In this document: positions 8,301-15,947 of the stretch, in pieces
How positions within the stretch are numbered: position 1 is the stretch's first letter
How the letters are laid out: each line of letters opens with the position of its first letter
From: CAZNPL01 sp964574815
GTDB lineage: Bacteria; Planctomycetota; Phycisphaerae; UBA1845
Reading direction: 5' to 3'
Length of the DNA stretch: 64,000 nt
Assembly: GCA_964574815.1 (NCBI GenBank)
Contig: CAZNPL010000005.1
Location: forward strand, 171,438 to 235,437
Translations under genes and position numbers: made by a program
Notes under the pieces: generated by a model
The model's database searches: none
Told to the model about the DNA's origin: nothing
The model's input: only the letters and a program-made list of their open reading frames with translations

Positions 8301-10616
8301 GCCGTCGACGTACAAGTGCGCCGGCCCGGACCCTGCAATGCCTTCGATCAGGAATCGTCCGTTGACATCCGAGAAAACCGGTGCGGTATTTACGCCGCCG
8401 ACCTCCACAACGCAGCTGGCGGCCTGAATCGGTTGTTGCGAATTGTCCAGCACTACACCAGCAAACGTCGTGTCCGCGCTCTCGCCCCGGCGCTGAACGC
8501 CGAAGACAATGAACCGAGCGGGCCTGTCGGGATTTCCAAGAAATGTGGCCTGGACGATGTTGTTGCCGGGCTCGCCGCCGAGCGTAAGTTCCACCTCCGC
8601 ATGCCCCGTATCGCTCGTTTCGATCGTGACGCTCTTGCGGTCATTGATGCGGCCGCCGCGAATCACCTCGAACGTGACCGGCACCCCGGACACGCCGTTG
8701 CAGCGATCGTTGACCCAAACGCGAAGAGGCTCTGGCGCGGGGCCGCCCGCCTCGGCGCGCTGATTGAAGCCCGAGGCCACGTTGATCTGAACTGCGGGCG
8801 CCGGCGTGGCCGACGCGCAAAAAAACGTGGTCCCTGCGATGCTCGTCGAGGTGACCTCTACGCGGTTGTTTCCGCATCCGGCGTCGCTGCCCATCCGCCA
8901 ATAGGCGCGGGCCAGACCGTCGGGATCCGTGCGAACCTGGATCATCATGGTGTCAGGGAACGATTCGGCCGGAACCGGGTCGGCACTCAGACGGCCGTCG
9001 CTTCGCGTCACGTCAAACGTCACGATCTTGTTGGCAAGAGGAGACCCGTCGCCGTTAAGCACGCGTACCGCGATCGGCTCACTCAATACGGACTGGATCG
9101 GCCCGGTCTGACCGGCACCCGAGACGACCTCCATCTTTGGCGTGTTCGGCGGGATGACCACGCGCGAGATGGTGATCGACCGTTCGGCCGAATTGCCCAG
9201 TTCATCGGTCGCGACAGCGGTGATCGTGTTCGCACCCGGCTGCAGCGGCACCGCCTGCCGCTCGAACGTGCCGTTCGTGCCGATGCCGACATCGACGATC
9301 GCGTTAACCCCGTTAACGGCTACCGTGAGACCCATAAAACCCGTAAGCTGGTCGGAAACGCGCCCGGCCACATCGATGGCGTCAGTCGTCAGGTCCGATC
9401 CGTCCGGCGGGAAATCGATGAAGAGCTCGGGGGGATTGCTGTCCTGTGTCACGTTGATCGATACGGGCACACCTTCGACACCGGAACTCGTGACTGGCGT
9501 GATGAAGATGTGGTTGGCCCGGTTCCGTGCCAGCGGTGCGGTGGCGCTGAACGCTCCCCCGATCACGTCGGCTTCGACGGAGCCTCCGGGGCCGGAAACC
9601 CGCACCTTGGTCGTAAACGCCGATTGGCAACCCGACACCCGGCCATTAATGCTAGCTGTCGCTGCATTGGTGGGGGATGACACGGGGTCAACCACCGGTG
9701 CGGCCGGCGGCGAGTCCCGGTTGGTGAACTCGGCCAACACGAATGTGTTGTCGCCGATCGACAAGCTGAGCAAGGCGTCGGTCGACTCGACATCTCCGCC
9801 CCATCGGTTGAAACAAGCCGAGTCGCCGGAGACCGCCTCGAGCTGGACCCGCGTTCCTACTTCGAACTCCCAGCCGCGGCCGTCGTCAACCGAGACAGGA
9901 TCGCCGACCGGAGACACCGCGACGTCTCCGCCGCCTGAAATCGCGACCGTCAACAGGGCCGTCTCACCTTCGCCGCCTCCACCCGGGGGACCTCCCCCTC
10001 CACCCGACGGCGGATCGTCATCTTCGTCGTCGCCATCGTCACCGTCATCCGGGTCGGGCGGCGCCGTCGAGCTGAGTCCCTGAGTCAACGCCACGACAGC
10101 TTCATCACCGCAACCGCGCTCCAAGGTAATGATCGCATCCCCCGCCCGTTCCACCGTATACAGCGTTGTGCACTGCGCAGGTCGATCGAACGATCCCAGC
10201 GGCCCTTGGCCATTATCACTTAAAGACTCAACGGACCACGTGCACACGCACTCGGGGGCGGCTTGTCGCACCCCGATGGCAGCGCCTTGTGGAACCGAGA
10301 AAAGAACCTGTGTCCCAACCGTCAAGTCTCGCAAGTCCACACCTGTGTCCCCTTCCGACGAGAACGCGAAACCGGCCAATTCGTTCAAGGCGAAGCGCTC
10401 TTCGGGCGTCAGAGATTCGGCGTCGTCATCGGTTGGCTGCTCTCCGCCACCACGATCCGGAGGTGGAGCATTGTCGTTTTCGTTTGGCGTCGGCTGCCCT
10501 GTATCCGGCTCATCCGGCGGCCCGGGCCGCACTGAAGGACAGCCGGCCAATGCGGCGACAAAATACCCAATCGCAATGACAAGGAGGGTGCGCTGCAGTA
10601 CGCTGGAAACTCGCAT
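5370..10616 (-). CDS. Giant cysteine-rich lipoprotein with Ig-like domains and long internal repeats (1748 aa)
   Basis: Start chosen at 10616 because it gives a lipoprotein signal (L-A-G-C, Cys26). The upstream ATG at 10652 would add 12 residues before it. After the lipobox come a Pro/acidic region and a low-complexity Asp/Gly/Pro linker near residues 190-220. Several bacterial Ig-like domains follow, including one resembling invasin Big1, then a carboxypeptidase-regulatory-like domain. From about residue 950 to the end the protein is dense in paired cysteines of the form D-D-C-x-x-G-E-x-C-V-x-G-E-C, probably disulfide-bonded EGF-like or trypsin-inhibitor-like modules. Within this part two families of long repeats occur (104 and 103 residues), described as separate features. 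No enzymatic motif is visible. It is probably a cell-surface stalk or adhesin, first in order before the VCBS protein. Confidence 0.83.
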   Translation of the reverse strand: MRVSSVLQRTLLVIAIGYFVAALAGCPSVRPGPPDEPDTGQPTPNENDNAPPPDRGGGEQPTDDDAESLTPEERFALNELAGFAFSSEGDTGVDLRDLTVGTQVLFSVPQGAAIGVRQAAPECVCTWSVESLSDNGQGPLGSFDRPAQCTTLYTVERAGDAIITLERGCGDEAVVALTQGLSSTAPPDPDDGDDGDDEDDDPPSGGGGGPPGGGGEGETALLTVAISGGGDVAVSPVGDPVSVDDGRGWEFEVGTRVQLEAVSGDSACFNRWGGDVESTDALLSLSIGDNTFVLAEFTNRDSPPAAPVVDPVSSPTNAATASINGRVSGCQSAFTTKVRVSGPGGSVEADVIGGAFSATAPLARNRANHIFITPVTSSGVEGVPVSINVTQDSNPPELFIDFPPDGSDLTTDAIDVAGRVSDQLTGFMGLTVAVNGVNAIVDVGIGTNGTFERQAVPLQPGANTITAVATDELGNSAERSITISRVVIPPNTPKMEVVSGAGQTGPIQSVLSEPIAVRVLNGDGSPLANKIVTFDVTRSDGRLSADPVPAESFPDTMMIQVRTDPDGLARAYWRMGSDAGCGNNRVEVTSTSIAGTTFFCASATPAPAVQINVASGFNQRAEAGGPAPEPLRVWVNDRCNGVSGVPVTFEVIRGGRINDRKSVTIETSDTGHAEVELTLGGEPGNNIVQATFLGNPDRPARFIVFGVQRRGESADTTFAGVVLDNSQQPIQAASCVVEVGGVNTAPVFSDVNGRFLIEGIAGSGPAHLYVDGLTATHIGGPKGPDVPQGSYPALAYETVIIPRAENSLPTPVLLPPLNPANAKPFDNTEDVELTVEGIDGLRMVIRAGSMTRSDGTVPSPADPAIVSLNQVHADKIPMPMPDGAAPPFAWTLQPAGAHFDPPVEITYPNMSTLPAGAVAYFLSFDHDTNKFEIVATGHVSDDASVIRSDPGDGIRVAGWGCNCPPYSVTGECCDCDDCEECEDGECVSSCGSGESCCDDSCCANVCCEGVCCGEGEFCVDGECSTEECETDDDCEVCYECVEGECQQVEAFTGCDDENVCTENDECTADFGWGCNGVVAEDNCGCDGAEGKLCGEGAVRTCVNGECIFACESDADCIEGETCVDGECVGPCKTDDDCEVCYECVEGECQQAEAFTACDDENACTENDECTADFGWGCNGVVAEDNCGCDGAEGKLCGEGAVRTCVSGECIFACESDADCIEGETCVDGECVECETDDDCAKGEVCLLGECVPGCESDADCDDGIACTDRDECDTEVTHTCINVTTDCTCATVQDGDACCCTSIGGFGTCSGGECVVCVTDSDCFEGEACVDGDCVQCEADGDCSEGEVCLLGECVPGCESDADCDDGIACTDRDECDTEVTHTCINVTTDCTCATVQDGDACCCTSIGGFGTCSGGECVVCVTDSDCFEGEACVDGDCVQCEADGDCSEGEVCLLGECVPGCESDADCDDGIACTDRDECDTEVTHTCINVTTDCTCATVQNGDACCCTSIGGFGTCSGGECVVCVTDSDCFEGETCVDGDCVPDCAGDKDCGECQTCVDGVCEDVEANTPCDDENPCTENDVCIVTCAGTVAFDNCGCDGAEGEFCGDLEGICRSGVCVTCEADDDCVEGESCINGQCVASCATDDDCAACETCFNDVCSPLPDGAACDPNLPCTPIGLCEGGVCSAEVQDCSFLDDECNVGQCDPVSDQCLPVPRPDGTPCTDLDPCTDDQCVNGTCESTKIPGCP
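5959..6906 (-). repeat. Three tandem copies of a 312-bp coding repeat
   Basis: Inside the cysteine-rich protein a 104-residue module is repeated about three times with a 312-base period. Between roughly 6139 and 6741 the two inner copies are nearly identical at the base level, with changes confined to a few positions. The outermost copies are more diverged at their far ends. The module carries C-E-S-D-A-D-C and C-V-T-D-S-D-C units. Near-identity of synonymous positions implies recent duplication or ongoing homogenisation. Such arrays also tend to collapse or expand in short-read assembly, so the true copy number is uncertain. Confidence 0.85.
6910..7520 (-). repeat. Two tandem copies of a 309-bp coding repeat
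   Basis: A second module type in the same gene, of 103 residues, contains C-Y-E-C-V-E-G-E-C, T-E-N-D-E-C-T-A-D-F and E-D-N-C-G-C-D-G-A-E-G-K. It occurs twice in direct tandem with a 309-base period. A diverged third relative lies nearer the C-terminus around 5780-5960. The copies differ at scattered positions, so this duplication looks older than the neighbouring 312-bp array. Confidence 0.75.
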
Positions 10617-11291
10617 TATCCATTCATCCTCTGGACGACCCGGCCCGGGCATTTCCTCCCGAGGACAAGCCCCTTCTGCACGCTCCGAACAGCTTCCCGG
10701 TTATTACCGAACTAAGCCGGACGGGTGCTCCGTGGACACAAATCAGCATTGCCGATTCAGCGACCGCCTGATTAAACGCCTGATACGATTCGACCCGCTC
10801 ACGTCAGATCCAACCAACGTAGCAGATTCCGCTACGTGGCCGGAGTCTCTCAAACAGGAATCACACAATGGAAGGAGCAGGACCGGCGGGAAGAATCAAC
10901 GCCGTGTCGGATGCAGAATTGAAATTCAGCAAAAGCTCGCCCACTGCAACCTTGATCCCATGAGACCGCTGGTGGTCCCGTTGAACCGGCCCTGACAATG
11001 TCAGAGGGAACTATTTCCGGCCGGAAAGGGCGCACGGCTCCCCACGACGCGGTTTGCACATCGCCACGCAAAACACACCACTCGGCGAACCACGCGCCCG
11101 AGACGTTAGCACCCAAACATTTAGACTCCGACCCGAATGACGAGTATATACCGTCCATCCCCGCTGATGCAAGCCAGAGCAGCACGAATTCTTGAAGCAG
11201 CGAATTGGGCACCACAGCGGTCGAGAATGCGTCAATGCTGTCGTGGCATGGCTTGGAAAGACGGGTGTGATCCCGTGGGGGGAAACACCTG
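10617..11291. other. Intergenic region without a recognised gene
   Basis: About 675 bases upstream of the cysteine-rich lipoprotein gene. Short open frames exist on both strands, but none has a recognisable domain, a convincing ribosome binding site or plausible composition. It must contain the promoter of the minus-strand surface-protein genes and of the small plus-strand gene at 11292. No promoter motif was strong enough to call. Confidence 0.5.
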
Positions 11292-11456
11292 ATGGACGAC
11301 TATCTCACCGGCACGGCCATCACCGTGATCGTGGCGCTCTTGGTTCTGCTAGCGTCCCGGGTGGCGTGGGCCGTGCTTGTCCGGCGTTGCCGGGTGTGCG
11401 ATGCGGTCGTGCTACGGCGGGGGAGGTATTGTCAGGCCTGCGGGAGCCGGGTGTGA
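11292..11456 (+). CDS. 54-aa membrane-anchored zinc-ribbon protein
   Basis: A short frame preceded by a G-rich ribosome binding site (GGGGGGAAA, about 7 bases before ATG). Residues 8-28 form a hydrophobic transmembrane segment. It is followed by a basic stretch and a compact four-cysteine ribbon, C-R-V-C and C-Q-A-C with 13 residues between the pairs, ending almost at the stop codon. The layout (one helix, then a cytosolic zinc ribbon) resembles small planctomycete proteins and echoes the larger zinc-ribbon membrane proteins at 14230 and 15045. Function unknown. The tidy design makes it likely to be real despite its size. Confidence 0.55.
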   Translation: MDDYLTGTAITVIVALLVLLASRVAWAVLVRRCRVCDAVVLRRGRYCQACGSRV

Positions 11457-11623
11457 GGGCGACGGAACGACGGTGCGGGCTACCGGGAGCCGGTTTCGAT
11501 GACGACCAGTAATGCGTGATACTGTAGTCGTGCCGGTAACATCGGTGTGAAGGTGGTTGGAAGTGCGTTCTCGGGGCTGGAGCCGGCGCTGAAAGCCCTT
11601 GGTACGATAAGAAGTGCGGAATC

Positions 11624-12028
11624 TTGAACCAAAGCCACGTGACGACTGGTCTTGAAGTTGAGGGCACGGAGGACGAGTTTGCCGTGACGCTCGTGGAGGT
11701 CGCCCCTGTGGAGCGCCTGCGTTTCAATCTGCTCTACGATTTCGGCGACGGCTGGGATCACGAGGTGGTCGTCGAGAGAATCGTGGCACGCGAAACCGGC
11801 CAGCCCCTGCCGTGCTGTCTTGGTGGCGAGCGGGCCCGTCCACCGGAGGATTGCGGCGGCCCCTTGGGTTACCCGGATCTACTGGAGACGATCCGCGACC
11901 CGAATCATGAGGAGCACGATGCCGCGCTGGAGTGGGTCGGCGACTCCTTCGACCCTAAAGCCTTCGACCTCACGGCTCTGAACAAGCGCCTGCCCAGGGA
12001 CATCGAGCTCATGGCGAGTTGGAGATAG
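11624..12028 (+). pseudogene. N-terminally truncated plasmid pRiA4b ORF-3-like protein
   Basis: The 134 residues match the second half of the pRiA4b ORF-3-like family (associated with IS1096-type elements and found widely as stand-alone genes), with the hallmark Y-D-F-G-D-G-W-D-H-E-V-V segment followed by the C-C-L-G-G-E-R-A-x-P-P-E-D-C-G-G-P-x-G-Y region. Full members start with roughly 40-60 more residues containing a W-R-R-I-x-V-P motif. That part is not found upstream in any frame, so the copy looks decayed or has a replaced N-terminus. The ATG at 11624 has no good ribosome binding site. It lies in a region that also holds other gene fragments. Confidence 0.65.
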
Positions 12029-12300
12029 CGATCGGCCGGCGCCCCGGCGGCATTGTCACAGGATGAGGGCCTGTTCTTAACGCCTCTGACAACCGCGCCA
12101 TCTCAAACGCGAACGCAAGCCTCCACCGCTGGGAATCGTTAAGTCTGAAACGGCCCGGATCGGAATAGACCCCGTTTTTCGGACGGAAGCAGGGATCGCA
12201 AGTCGCCCAGGAGTCACACGGTCGAAGTCCTTGACCCGAATCCACGCGAAGACCGGAGATTTGAAAACCGGGCGTGCGAAGTTGCGCCCGTCATCGCCCG
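12029..12300. other. Intergenic DNA, no supported gene
   Basis: Between the truncated pRiA4b-like gene and the remnant region. Only short overlapping open frames without recognisable domains are present. Confidence 0.4.
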
Positions 12301-12603
12301 TCACGTATTGTCACCCTGTGGGCGCGAGACCGATTCTACCATCGCCATCACGGCCGCTCTAAGAGTGTGCGGTAGCGCGGGCCAAGCCGCGATCACGGCC
12401 TGAAGTTCGTCGTCGCCGTGACCGCCACCAGGGACTCTCCCACATGCTGGCCCACATGCCGACGATTCGCCTTGAGCTAAGTCCGCTTCTTCACTAGCCT
12501 TAGCTTGGCCGGGATGAGAGGTTCTCATCCTGAAGACAGGGGTTCGAGTCCCCTTGGGGGTAGTCGGTGACAATCGATGGCACTCGATGCGGAGGACGGC
12601 CAT
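12301..12603 (-). CDS. Small hypothetical protein, mobile-element remnant context
   Basis: A 100-residue minus-strand frame. Only its last ~40 residues look protein-like: an acidic start followed by V-I-A-A-W-P-A-L-P-H-T-L-R-A-A-V-M-A-M-V, a short amphipathic helix pair. I associate short ORFs with this kind of ending with the neighbourhood of integrases in planctomycetes, but cannot verify it here. The first part of the frame runs antisense through the tRNA-3'-end-like sequence at 12500-12562 and is probably not translated from 12603. Low certainty. Confidence 0.3.
   Translation of the reverse strand: MAVLRIECHRLSPTTPKGTRTPVFRMRTSHPGQAKASEEADLAQGESSACGPACGRVPGGGHGDDELQAVIAAWPALPHTLRAAVMAMVESVSRPQGDNT
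12500..12562 (+). tRNA. tRNA 3'-end-like fragment (possible attachment-site remnant)
   Basis: A perfect T-arm is present: stem AGGGG at 12538-12542, loop TTCGAGT at 12543-12549, stem CCCCT at 12550-12554. It is followed by a 7-base acceptor-like strand TGGGGGT and an A at the discriminator position 12562. Upstream there is a GATGA/TCATC stem around a 7-base loop, but the loop lacks U33. No matching 5' acceptor strand (ACCCCCA) occurs nearby. It is therefore not a complete tRNA gene. The T-arm and acceptor half is what integrases commonly use as an attachment site. Confidence 0.35.
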
Positions 12604-12620
12604 AAGTGGCTGTCCTCCTT
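12591..12620. terminator. Strong hairpin between the tRNA-like fragment and the integrase remnant
   Basis: GGAGGACGGCCA at 12591-12602 pairs with TGGCTGTCCTCC at 12607-12618 around a TAAG loop: a 12-base stem with one G-T pair. There is no long T run on either side, so it may be a weak terminator or a structural element of the former mobile element rather than a classical rho-independent terminator. Confidence 0.4.
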
Positions 12621-12624
12621 GACG

Positions 12625-12900
12625 TTACGGACTTGTCGTCACCCCCCCATCACGGTCTTCGGTGCTATGCGGTGACTGCTCCGATCCACGTGATGTACCC
12701 CGTTTCGCCAAGTAAAACGCCAAGAAATCCACCAAGAAATTGTCCGGGTGATGTCGAGCCTTCTGCCACGCTTCCCAATTCACCGGACGACCATCCGTGC
12801 CGGTCGCCCTCAACCGTTCTGATTCAACTTCCCTGTCGCAATCCATATTGGGCAGGGCATCGACGGCGGAACGCTGGTCCAAAAGACGCGGGTTACAGCC
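12625..12900 (-). pseudogene. Possible C-terminal remnant of a tyrosine recombinase
   Basis: Within a minus-strand open frame, the segment from S-A-V-D-A-L-P-N-M-D through E-R-L-R-A-T-G-T-D-G to F-L-V-D-F-L-A-F-Y-L-A-K-R-G resembles the variable C-terminal tail that follows the catalytic Tyr helix in planctomycete-type phage integrases. None of the catalytic residues (R, H-x-x-R, Y) can be seen in this or neighbouring frames, so only a tail would remain. The position directly beside a tRNA-3'-like sequence fits an integrated element that has decayed. The family assignment is by resemblance only. Confidence 0.3.
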
Positions 12901-13244
12901 GCTCGTAGCATCTGACGGGACGTGATGGGGGATGAGACCGCCCCCTCCCGACAAGGCAGCCATGTTTCCCGTCCGGAATTGGCGGGCTTTGATTCCTGGT
13001 TTCCTGGTCATTCGGCTCATCTGCCTCGCGGACTTCCCAGCGGGGGGATGGACACGTGCAGCGGCGGGGGTATACTTCCGGCGGTTGGTTCGTCGAACGA
13101 GGCACGTACCTGACCTTGGCTACCCAAGTCCGGCCCGCATTGCCAAGATCGTCTTCCACCTTCGAGGCCTGAACGTAGGCCACTTTCACCCGCGGCCCTG
13201 AAAGTAAAACAACGGGTCGGGCATGCAATCGACAGGAGATTGCG

Positions 13245-13577
13245 ATGGGTAACAAACTGTATATTGGGAACCTCGGCTACGATGTCACCAGTTCGGACTT
13301 GCAAGCTCTGCTGACGCCACATGGAACCGTCCAGAGTGCGGAAGTCATCACGGACCAGTACACCGGAAAAAGCAAGGGGTTCGGATTCGTGGAAATGGAC
13401 TCTGACGACGAAGCCCAAGCGGCCATTGCGGCGTTGGACGGAAAGGATCACGGCGGTCGCGCCCTGAAGGTGAACGAAGCCAAGCCCCGTGCACCTCGCA
13501 CCGGTGGCGGTGGCGGTTACGGTGGCGGCGGCGGTCGTGGAGGCCGCGGCGGAGGCGGTCGCCGAGACCGCTACTAG
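13245..13577 (+). CDS. Glycine-rich RNA-binding protein, RRM domain (110 aa)
   Basis: A single RNA recognition motif fills residues 3-80. RNP2 is L-Y-I-G-N-L near residues 5-10 and RNP1 is K-G-F-G-F-V-E-M near residues 45-52, with the aromatic residues that stack on RNA bases intact. The tail is a G-G-G-G-Y / G-R-G-G-R low-complexity segment ending R-R-D-R-Y, as in bacterial cold-inducible RRM proteins of cyanobacteria and planctomycetes. An AGGAGA ribosome binding site lies 5 bases before ATG. It is monocistronic, with its own terminator at 13603. Probable role: binding or chaperoning RNA in the cytoplasm. Confidence 0.93.
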   Translation: MGNKLYIGNLGYDVTSSDLQALLTPHGTVQSAEVITDQYTGKSKGFGFVEMDSDDEAQAAIAALDGKDHGGRALKVNEAKPRAPRTGGGGGYGGGGGRGGRGGGGRRDRY

Positions 13578-13602
13578 GCTCTTCGACGGCACCGAGAACA
13601 CC

Positions 13603-13631
13603 AAGGCCACCAATGGTGGCCTTTCTCTTTT
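13603..13631 (+). terminator. Rho-independent terminator of the RRM gene
   Basis: AAGGCCACC at 13603-13611 and GGTGGCCTT at 13615-13623 form a perfect 9-base stem with a 3-base loop, followed by TCTCTTTT. It lies 26 bases after the RRM stop codon. Confidence 0.85.
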
Positions 13632-13649
13632 GGTGGGCCGTTCACTGCA

Positions 13650-14096
13650 TTGGGGAGCCGGCTTCACGGTTCACGCACGTACCGGAGCACGTTGCGTGCT
13701 CGAAGTCACAAAACGCTCGCCCTGCTCGGCGCGATCTTCGCCATTGGCCCCATGTCGGCGTACGCCGGGGTTTACGCCGCCTGGATTGCCGCCTGGATGG
13801 AACTTGGCCATTGCCCTCGCCCGAAGATCGACGATCCGAAGTCGGTCGGCGGCGTGTGCGAGCCGGTTTACGCGCTTTCCCAGTTCTTGCTCTTTTGGTT
13901 GCCTTTGGGCCTTCTCATCAATGCTGCGTTTGTCGCATGTGCAGTGGCGTACATGCTGATCCGCTTCGTGTTTCCAGGGCGATCACCGGAACCCACGCTG
14001 TGGCAACTGACGATATGCGTCGTCGCGATATCGATCGGGTGTTTTGCGAACCCCTGGTTTGATCCGTTCCGCGCGATTGAGTGGTACTCGGACTGA
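13650..14096 (+). CDS. Hypothetical membrane protein (148 aa)
   Basis: Three hydrophobic segments at about residues 22-46, 78-105 and 118-135 predict an integral membrane protein. No family was recognised. The first 18 residues are polar and basic, and there is no clear ribosome binding site before the ATG at 13650, so the true start may be a little downstream. It begins just after the terminator of the RRM gene and so should have its own promoter. It is a likely but unassigned gene. Confidence 0.55.
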   Translation: MGSRLHGSRTYRSTLRARSHKTLALLGAIFAIGPMSAYAGVYAAWIAAWMELGHCPRPKIDDPKSVGGVCEPVYALSQFLLFWLPLGLLINAAFVACAVAYMLIRFVFPGRSPEPTLWQLTICVVAISIGCFANPWFDPFRAIEWYSD

Positions 14097-14229
14097 ATAG
14101 GCCGTCGCAGGCAATGCCGCCACCCAAACCCTGCCACGCGACTTGTTGTCCGCGCTCAGCCGTTGCACACACCCTGCGGTGGTGCCTCGGCGATCGCTTC
14201 ACGCCCCAGGTGGACTGCGTTGAATAGCC

Positions 14230-14865
14230 TCAAACACCCGTCTCCCGGATGTTGGGGCCGAGTTCAAACGGCGTTCCGCACTCAGGACAGACACCGGAGA
14301 GGTTTCCGCGCAGATTGTATCCACATACGACGCAGAGGCCGGAACGTGCTCTACGACGTCTGCGCCATGGCCCGCTCCACGCCCCGTACGCCAGGAGTAC
14401 ACTAGCGAGGGTCAGCGGTAGCCATGCTGGGAATTGGATCGACACGACGCGGAACTGCCATTCTTCTCGATTAACGAACATCAACCAAGATTCGTCGTAA
14501 TAGCCGAACCGCGACTTCGGAAAGTCACAGAGAAACCAGTGGTATCCGCAGGCACGGTACTCACGCGGCGACGACGTGGTAAGTTCGTCCACAAGCTGTT
14601 CCAAAACCTCAGTTGTCGTAGTGGAGGGCGAATCCGTCAGGACCGGCGTGATCCATCGCACCGTGATAAGCCGGTCGAAACCAGCGATCATGGGAACGCC
14701 TTGAGCGATCGTTGGCCCCCGCAGAACCAGCGCTCTGTTGCCGGTCATAAGCCAAACCAGGGCGCTGGACGCCCCAACAGAGATTGCGACCACAACGCTG
14801 ATGCTCCGCAGGATGCGTACTAATAAGGTCCTTCGTCGCATTCGCAAGGTTTTCCGCGCGAGCAC
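14230..14865 (-). CDS. Membrane protein with C-terminal planctomycete-type zinc ribbon (211 aa)
   Basis: An N-terminal helix (about residues 18-40) and a second near residues 145-165 frame a roughly 100-residue extracytoplasmic part. After the second helix a basic loop leads to C-V-V-C-G-Y-N-L-R-G-N and G-V-C-P-E-C-G, a two-knuckle zinc ribbon ending near the C-terminus. This C-G-Y-x-L-R-G ribbon recurs in many short planctomycete membrane proteins of unknown role. The start could also be the ATG at 14841. It is a paralogue, by layout and ribbon, of the gene at 15045-15707. Function unknown. Confidence 0.75.
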   Translation of the reverse strand: MLARKTLRMRRRTLLVRILRSISVVVAISVGASSALVWLMTGNRALVLRGPTIAQGVPMIAGFDRLITVRWITPVLTDSPSTTTTEVLEQLVDELTTSSPREYRACGYHWFLCDFPKSRFGYYDESWLMFVNREEWQFRVVSIQFPAWLPLTLASVLLAYGAWSGPWRRRRRARSGLCVVCGYNLRGNLSGVCPECGTPFELGPNIRETGV

Positions 14866-15044
14866 CCGGTTAACGTTGCATTACACCGCTTACCACCGGT
14901 CTCCTCGCAAGTACCTGGCTCAGTTTTCTCTGAGTACGACGCCCATGCCAGCACGCATCCCCTGGGATCGCTGTCTCCTCTCCTGGGTTATGTCGCATTG
15001 GACCATGGCCGGCCACGGCGTCGGCGCGGCCCGAGTCACGGATT

Positions 15045-15707
15045 TCACGAGGACTTTAACTCGGTGGCCCAAGCTTGCTCGAGCAAGGCGGCGACGAATT
15101 CAACGCCGCTGCGTACGAGCACTTCCATCCCGCGATCCCGCGCGTAGCGCCCTGGCGGGAACCCCTTCAAGAGCCGGCGGCAACCCTCCTCTCTTCGACA
15201 AGGGCGCCCGCACTCTGGGCAAATGCCTGAGACGTTCCCCCGCAGACTGTAACCGCAACCGATACACACTCCCCGCGCTGACCGCGACCACGCACGCAAT
15301 GGCACGCGGGCCGTGAGCGCGAGGCCGGCTCCGAACACTAGTGCCAAACTCCAAGTCGGCAAGACCAACAAAAACCAACCGGATTCGGCTTTGCTCGTAT
15401 CTGCTTCCACGAGCCAGGAGCTTCCGGTAGGATCCGGCATCTCTACACTGTTTCGCAATATCCACATACGCCGCATGCTGGGCTTGTCGTATGCGTCGCC
15501 TAAATGGAAGTAGTCTGCACGAAAAATCACCGTCCAGTTAAAAGCCTGAAGTTGCAGGAAGTTCTCATCGGAACTCCAAAGCGTCCACGTTTGCACCTTT
15601 GAGTTCGTAGCAATGCTGCCCGCGATGACGGCTACGGCAGATACCCCGAACGTCCCTATAGCGAGAGCTCGGACCACTCTGACTGCGCTTTTCGTCCTGA
15701 CTGCCAT
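15045..15707 (-). CDS. Membrane protein with C-terminal-region zinc ribbon, paralogue (220 aa)
   Basis: Same plan as its neighbour: a helix near residues 10-32, an extracytoplasmic part of about 80 residues, a second helix near 110-132, then C-I-G-C-G-Y-S-L-R-G-N and I-C-P-E-C-G. Here about 55 further residues follow the ribbon, unlike the neighbour, so the C-terminus may be a fusion to other sequence or read-through after loss of the original stop. The two genes are in tandem on the minus strand, 179 bases apart. Function unknown. Confidence 0.7.
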   Translation of the reverse strand: MAVRTKSAVRVVRALAIGTFGVSAVAVIAGSIATNSKVQTWTLWSSDENFLQLQAFNWTVIFRADYFHLGDAYDKPSMRRMWILRNSVEMPDPTGSSWLVEADTSKAESGWFLLVLPTWSLALVFGAGLALTARVPLRAWSRSARGVCIGCGYSLRGNVSGICPECGRPCRREEGCRRLLKGFPPGRYARDRGMEVLVRSGVEFVAALLEQAWATELKSS

Positions 15708-15947
15708 TCTCGTCGGCCCGCGCTAAAGAGGCTGAAGCACTCCGATTAATCCTCGTATACCCCTGAGTCGTTCATCGATTTTGCAGCATGCATCAGCGGC
15801 GACAATGTCCGCGACGACATTTTGCGAAGCCCGTATCGGAGACATCATACCTATTCCCGATGTTGCCTCCCGCAACGTTGCCTCGACTTTCGGCCGGGTC
15901 TGCGCGGCCGAGATGCATAGTGAGCCTGGCGATACAAGAGTCAGCGT

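Noticed and set aside
7803..9680. A 625-codon plus-strand open frame
   Set aside because: Antisense to the Ig-like part of the same lipoprotein; Arg/His-rich composition typical of shadow frames and no recognisable motif.
10850..11215. A 121-codon minus-strand open frame upstream of the surface-protein genes
   Set aside because: No ribosome binding site, no hydrophobic or domain pattern, mixed composition; treated as non-coding.
12500..12562. A complete tRNA gene
   Set aside because: The 5' acceptor strand is missing and the anticodon-like loop lacks U33; kept only as a fragment.
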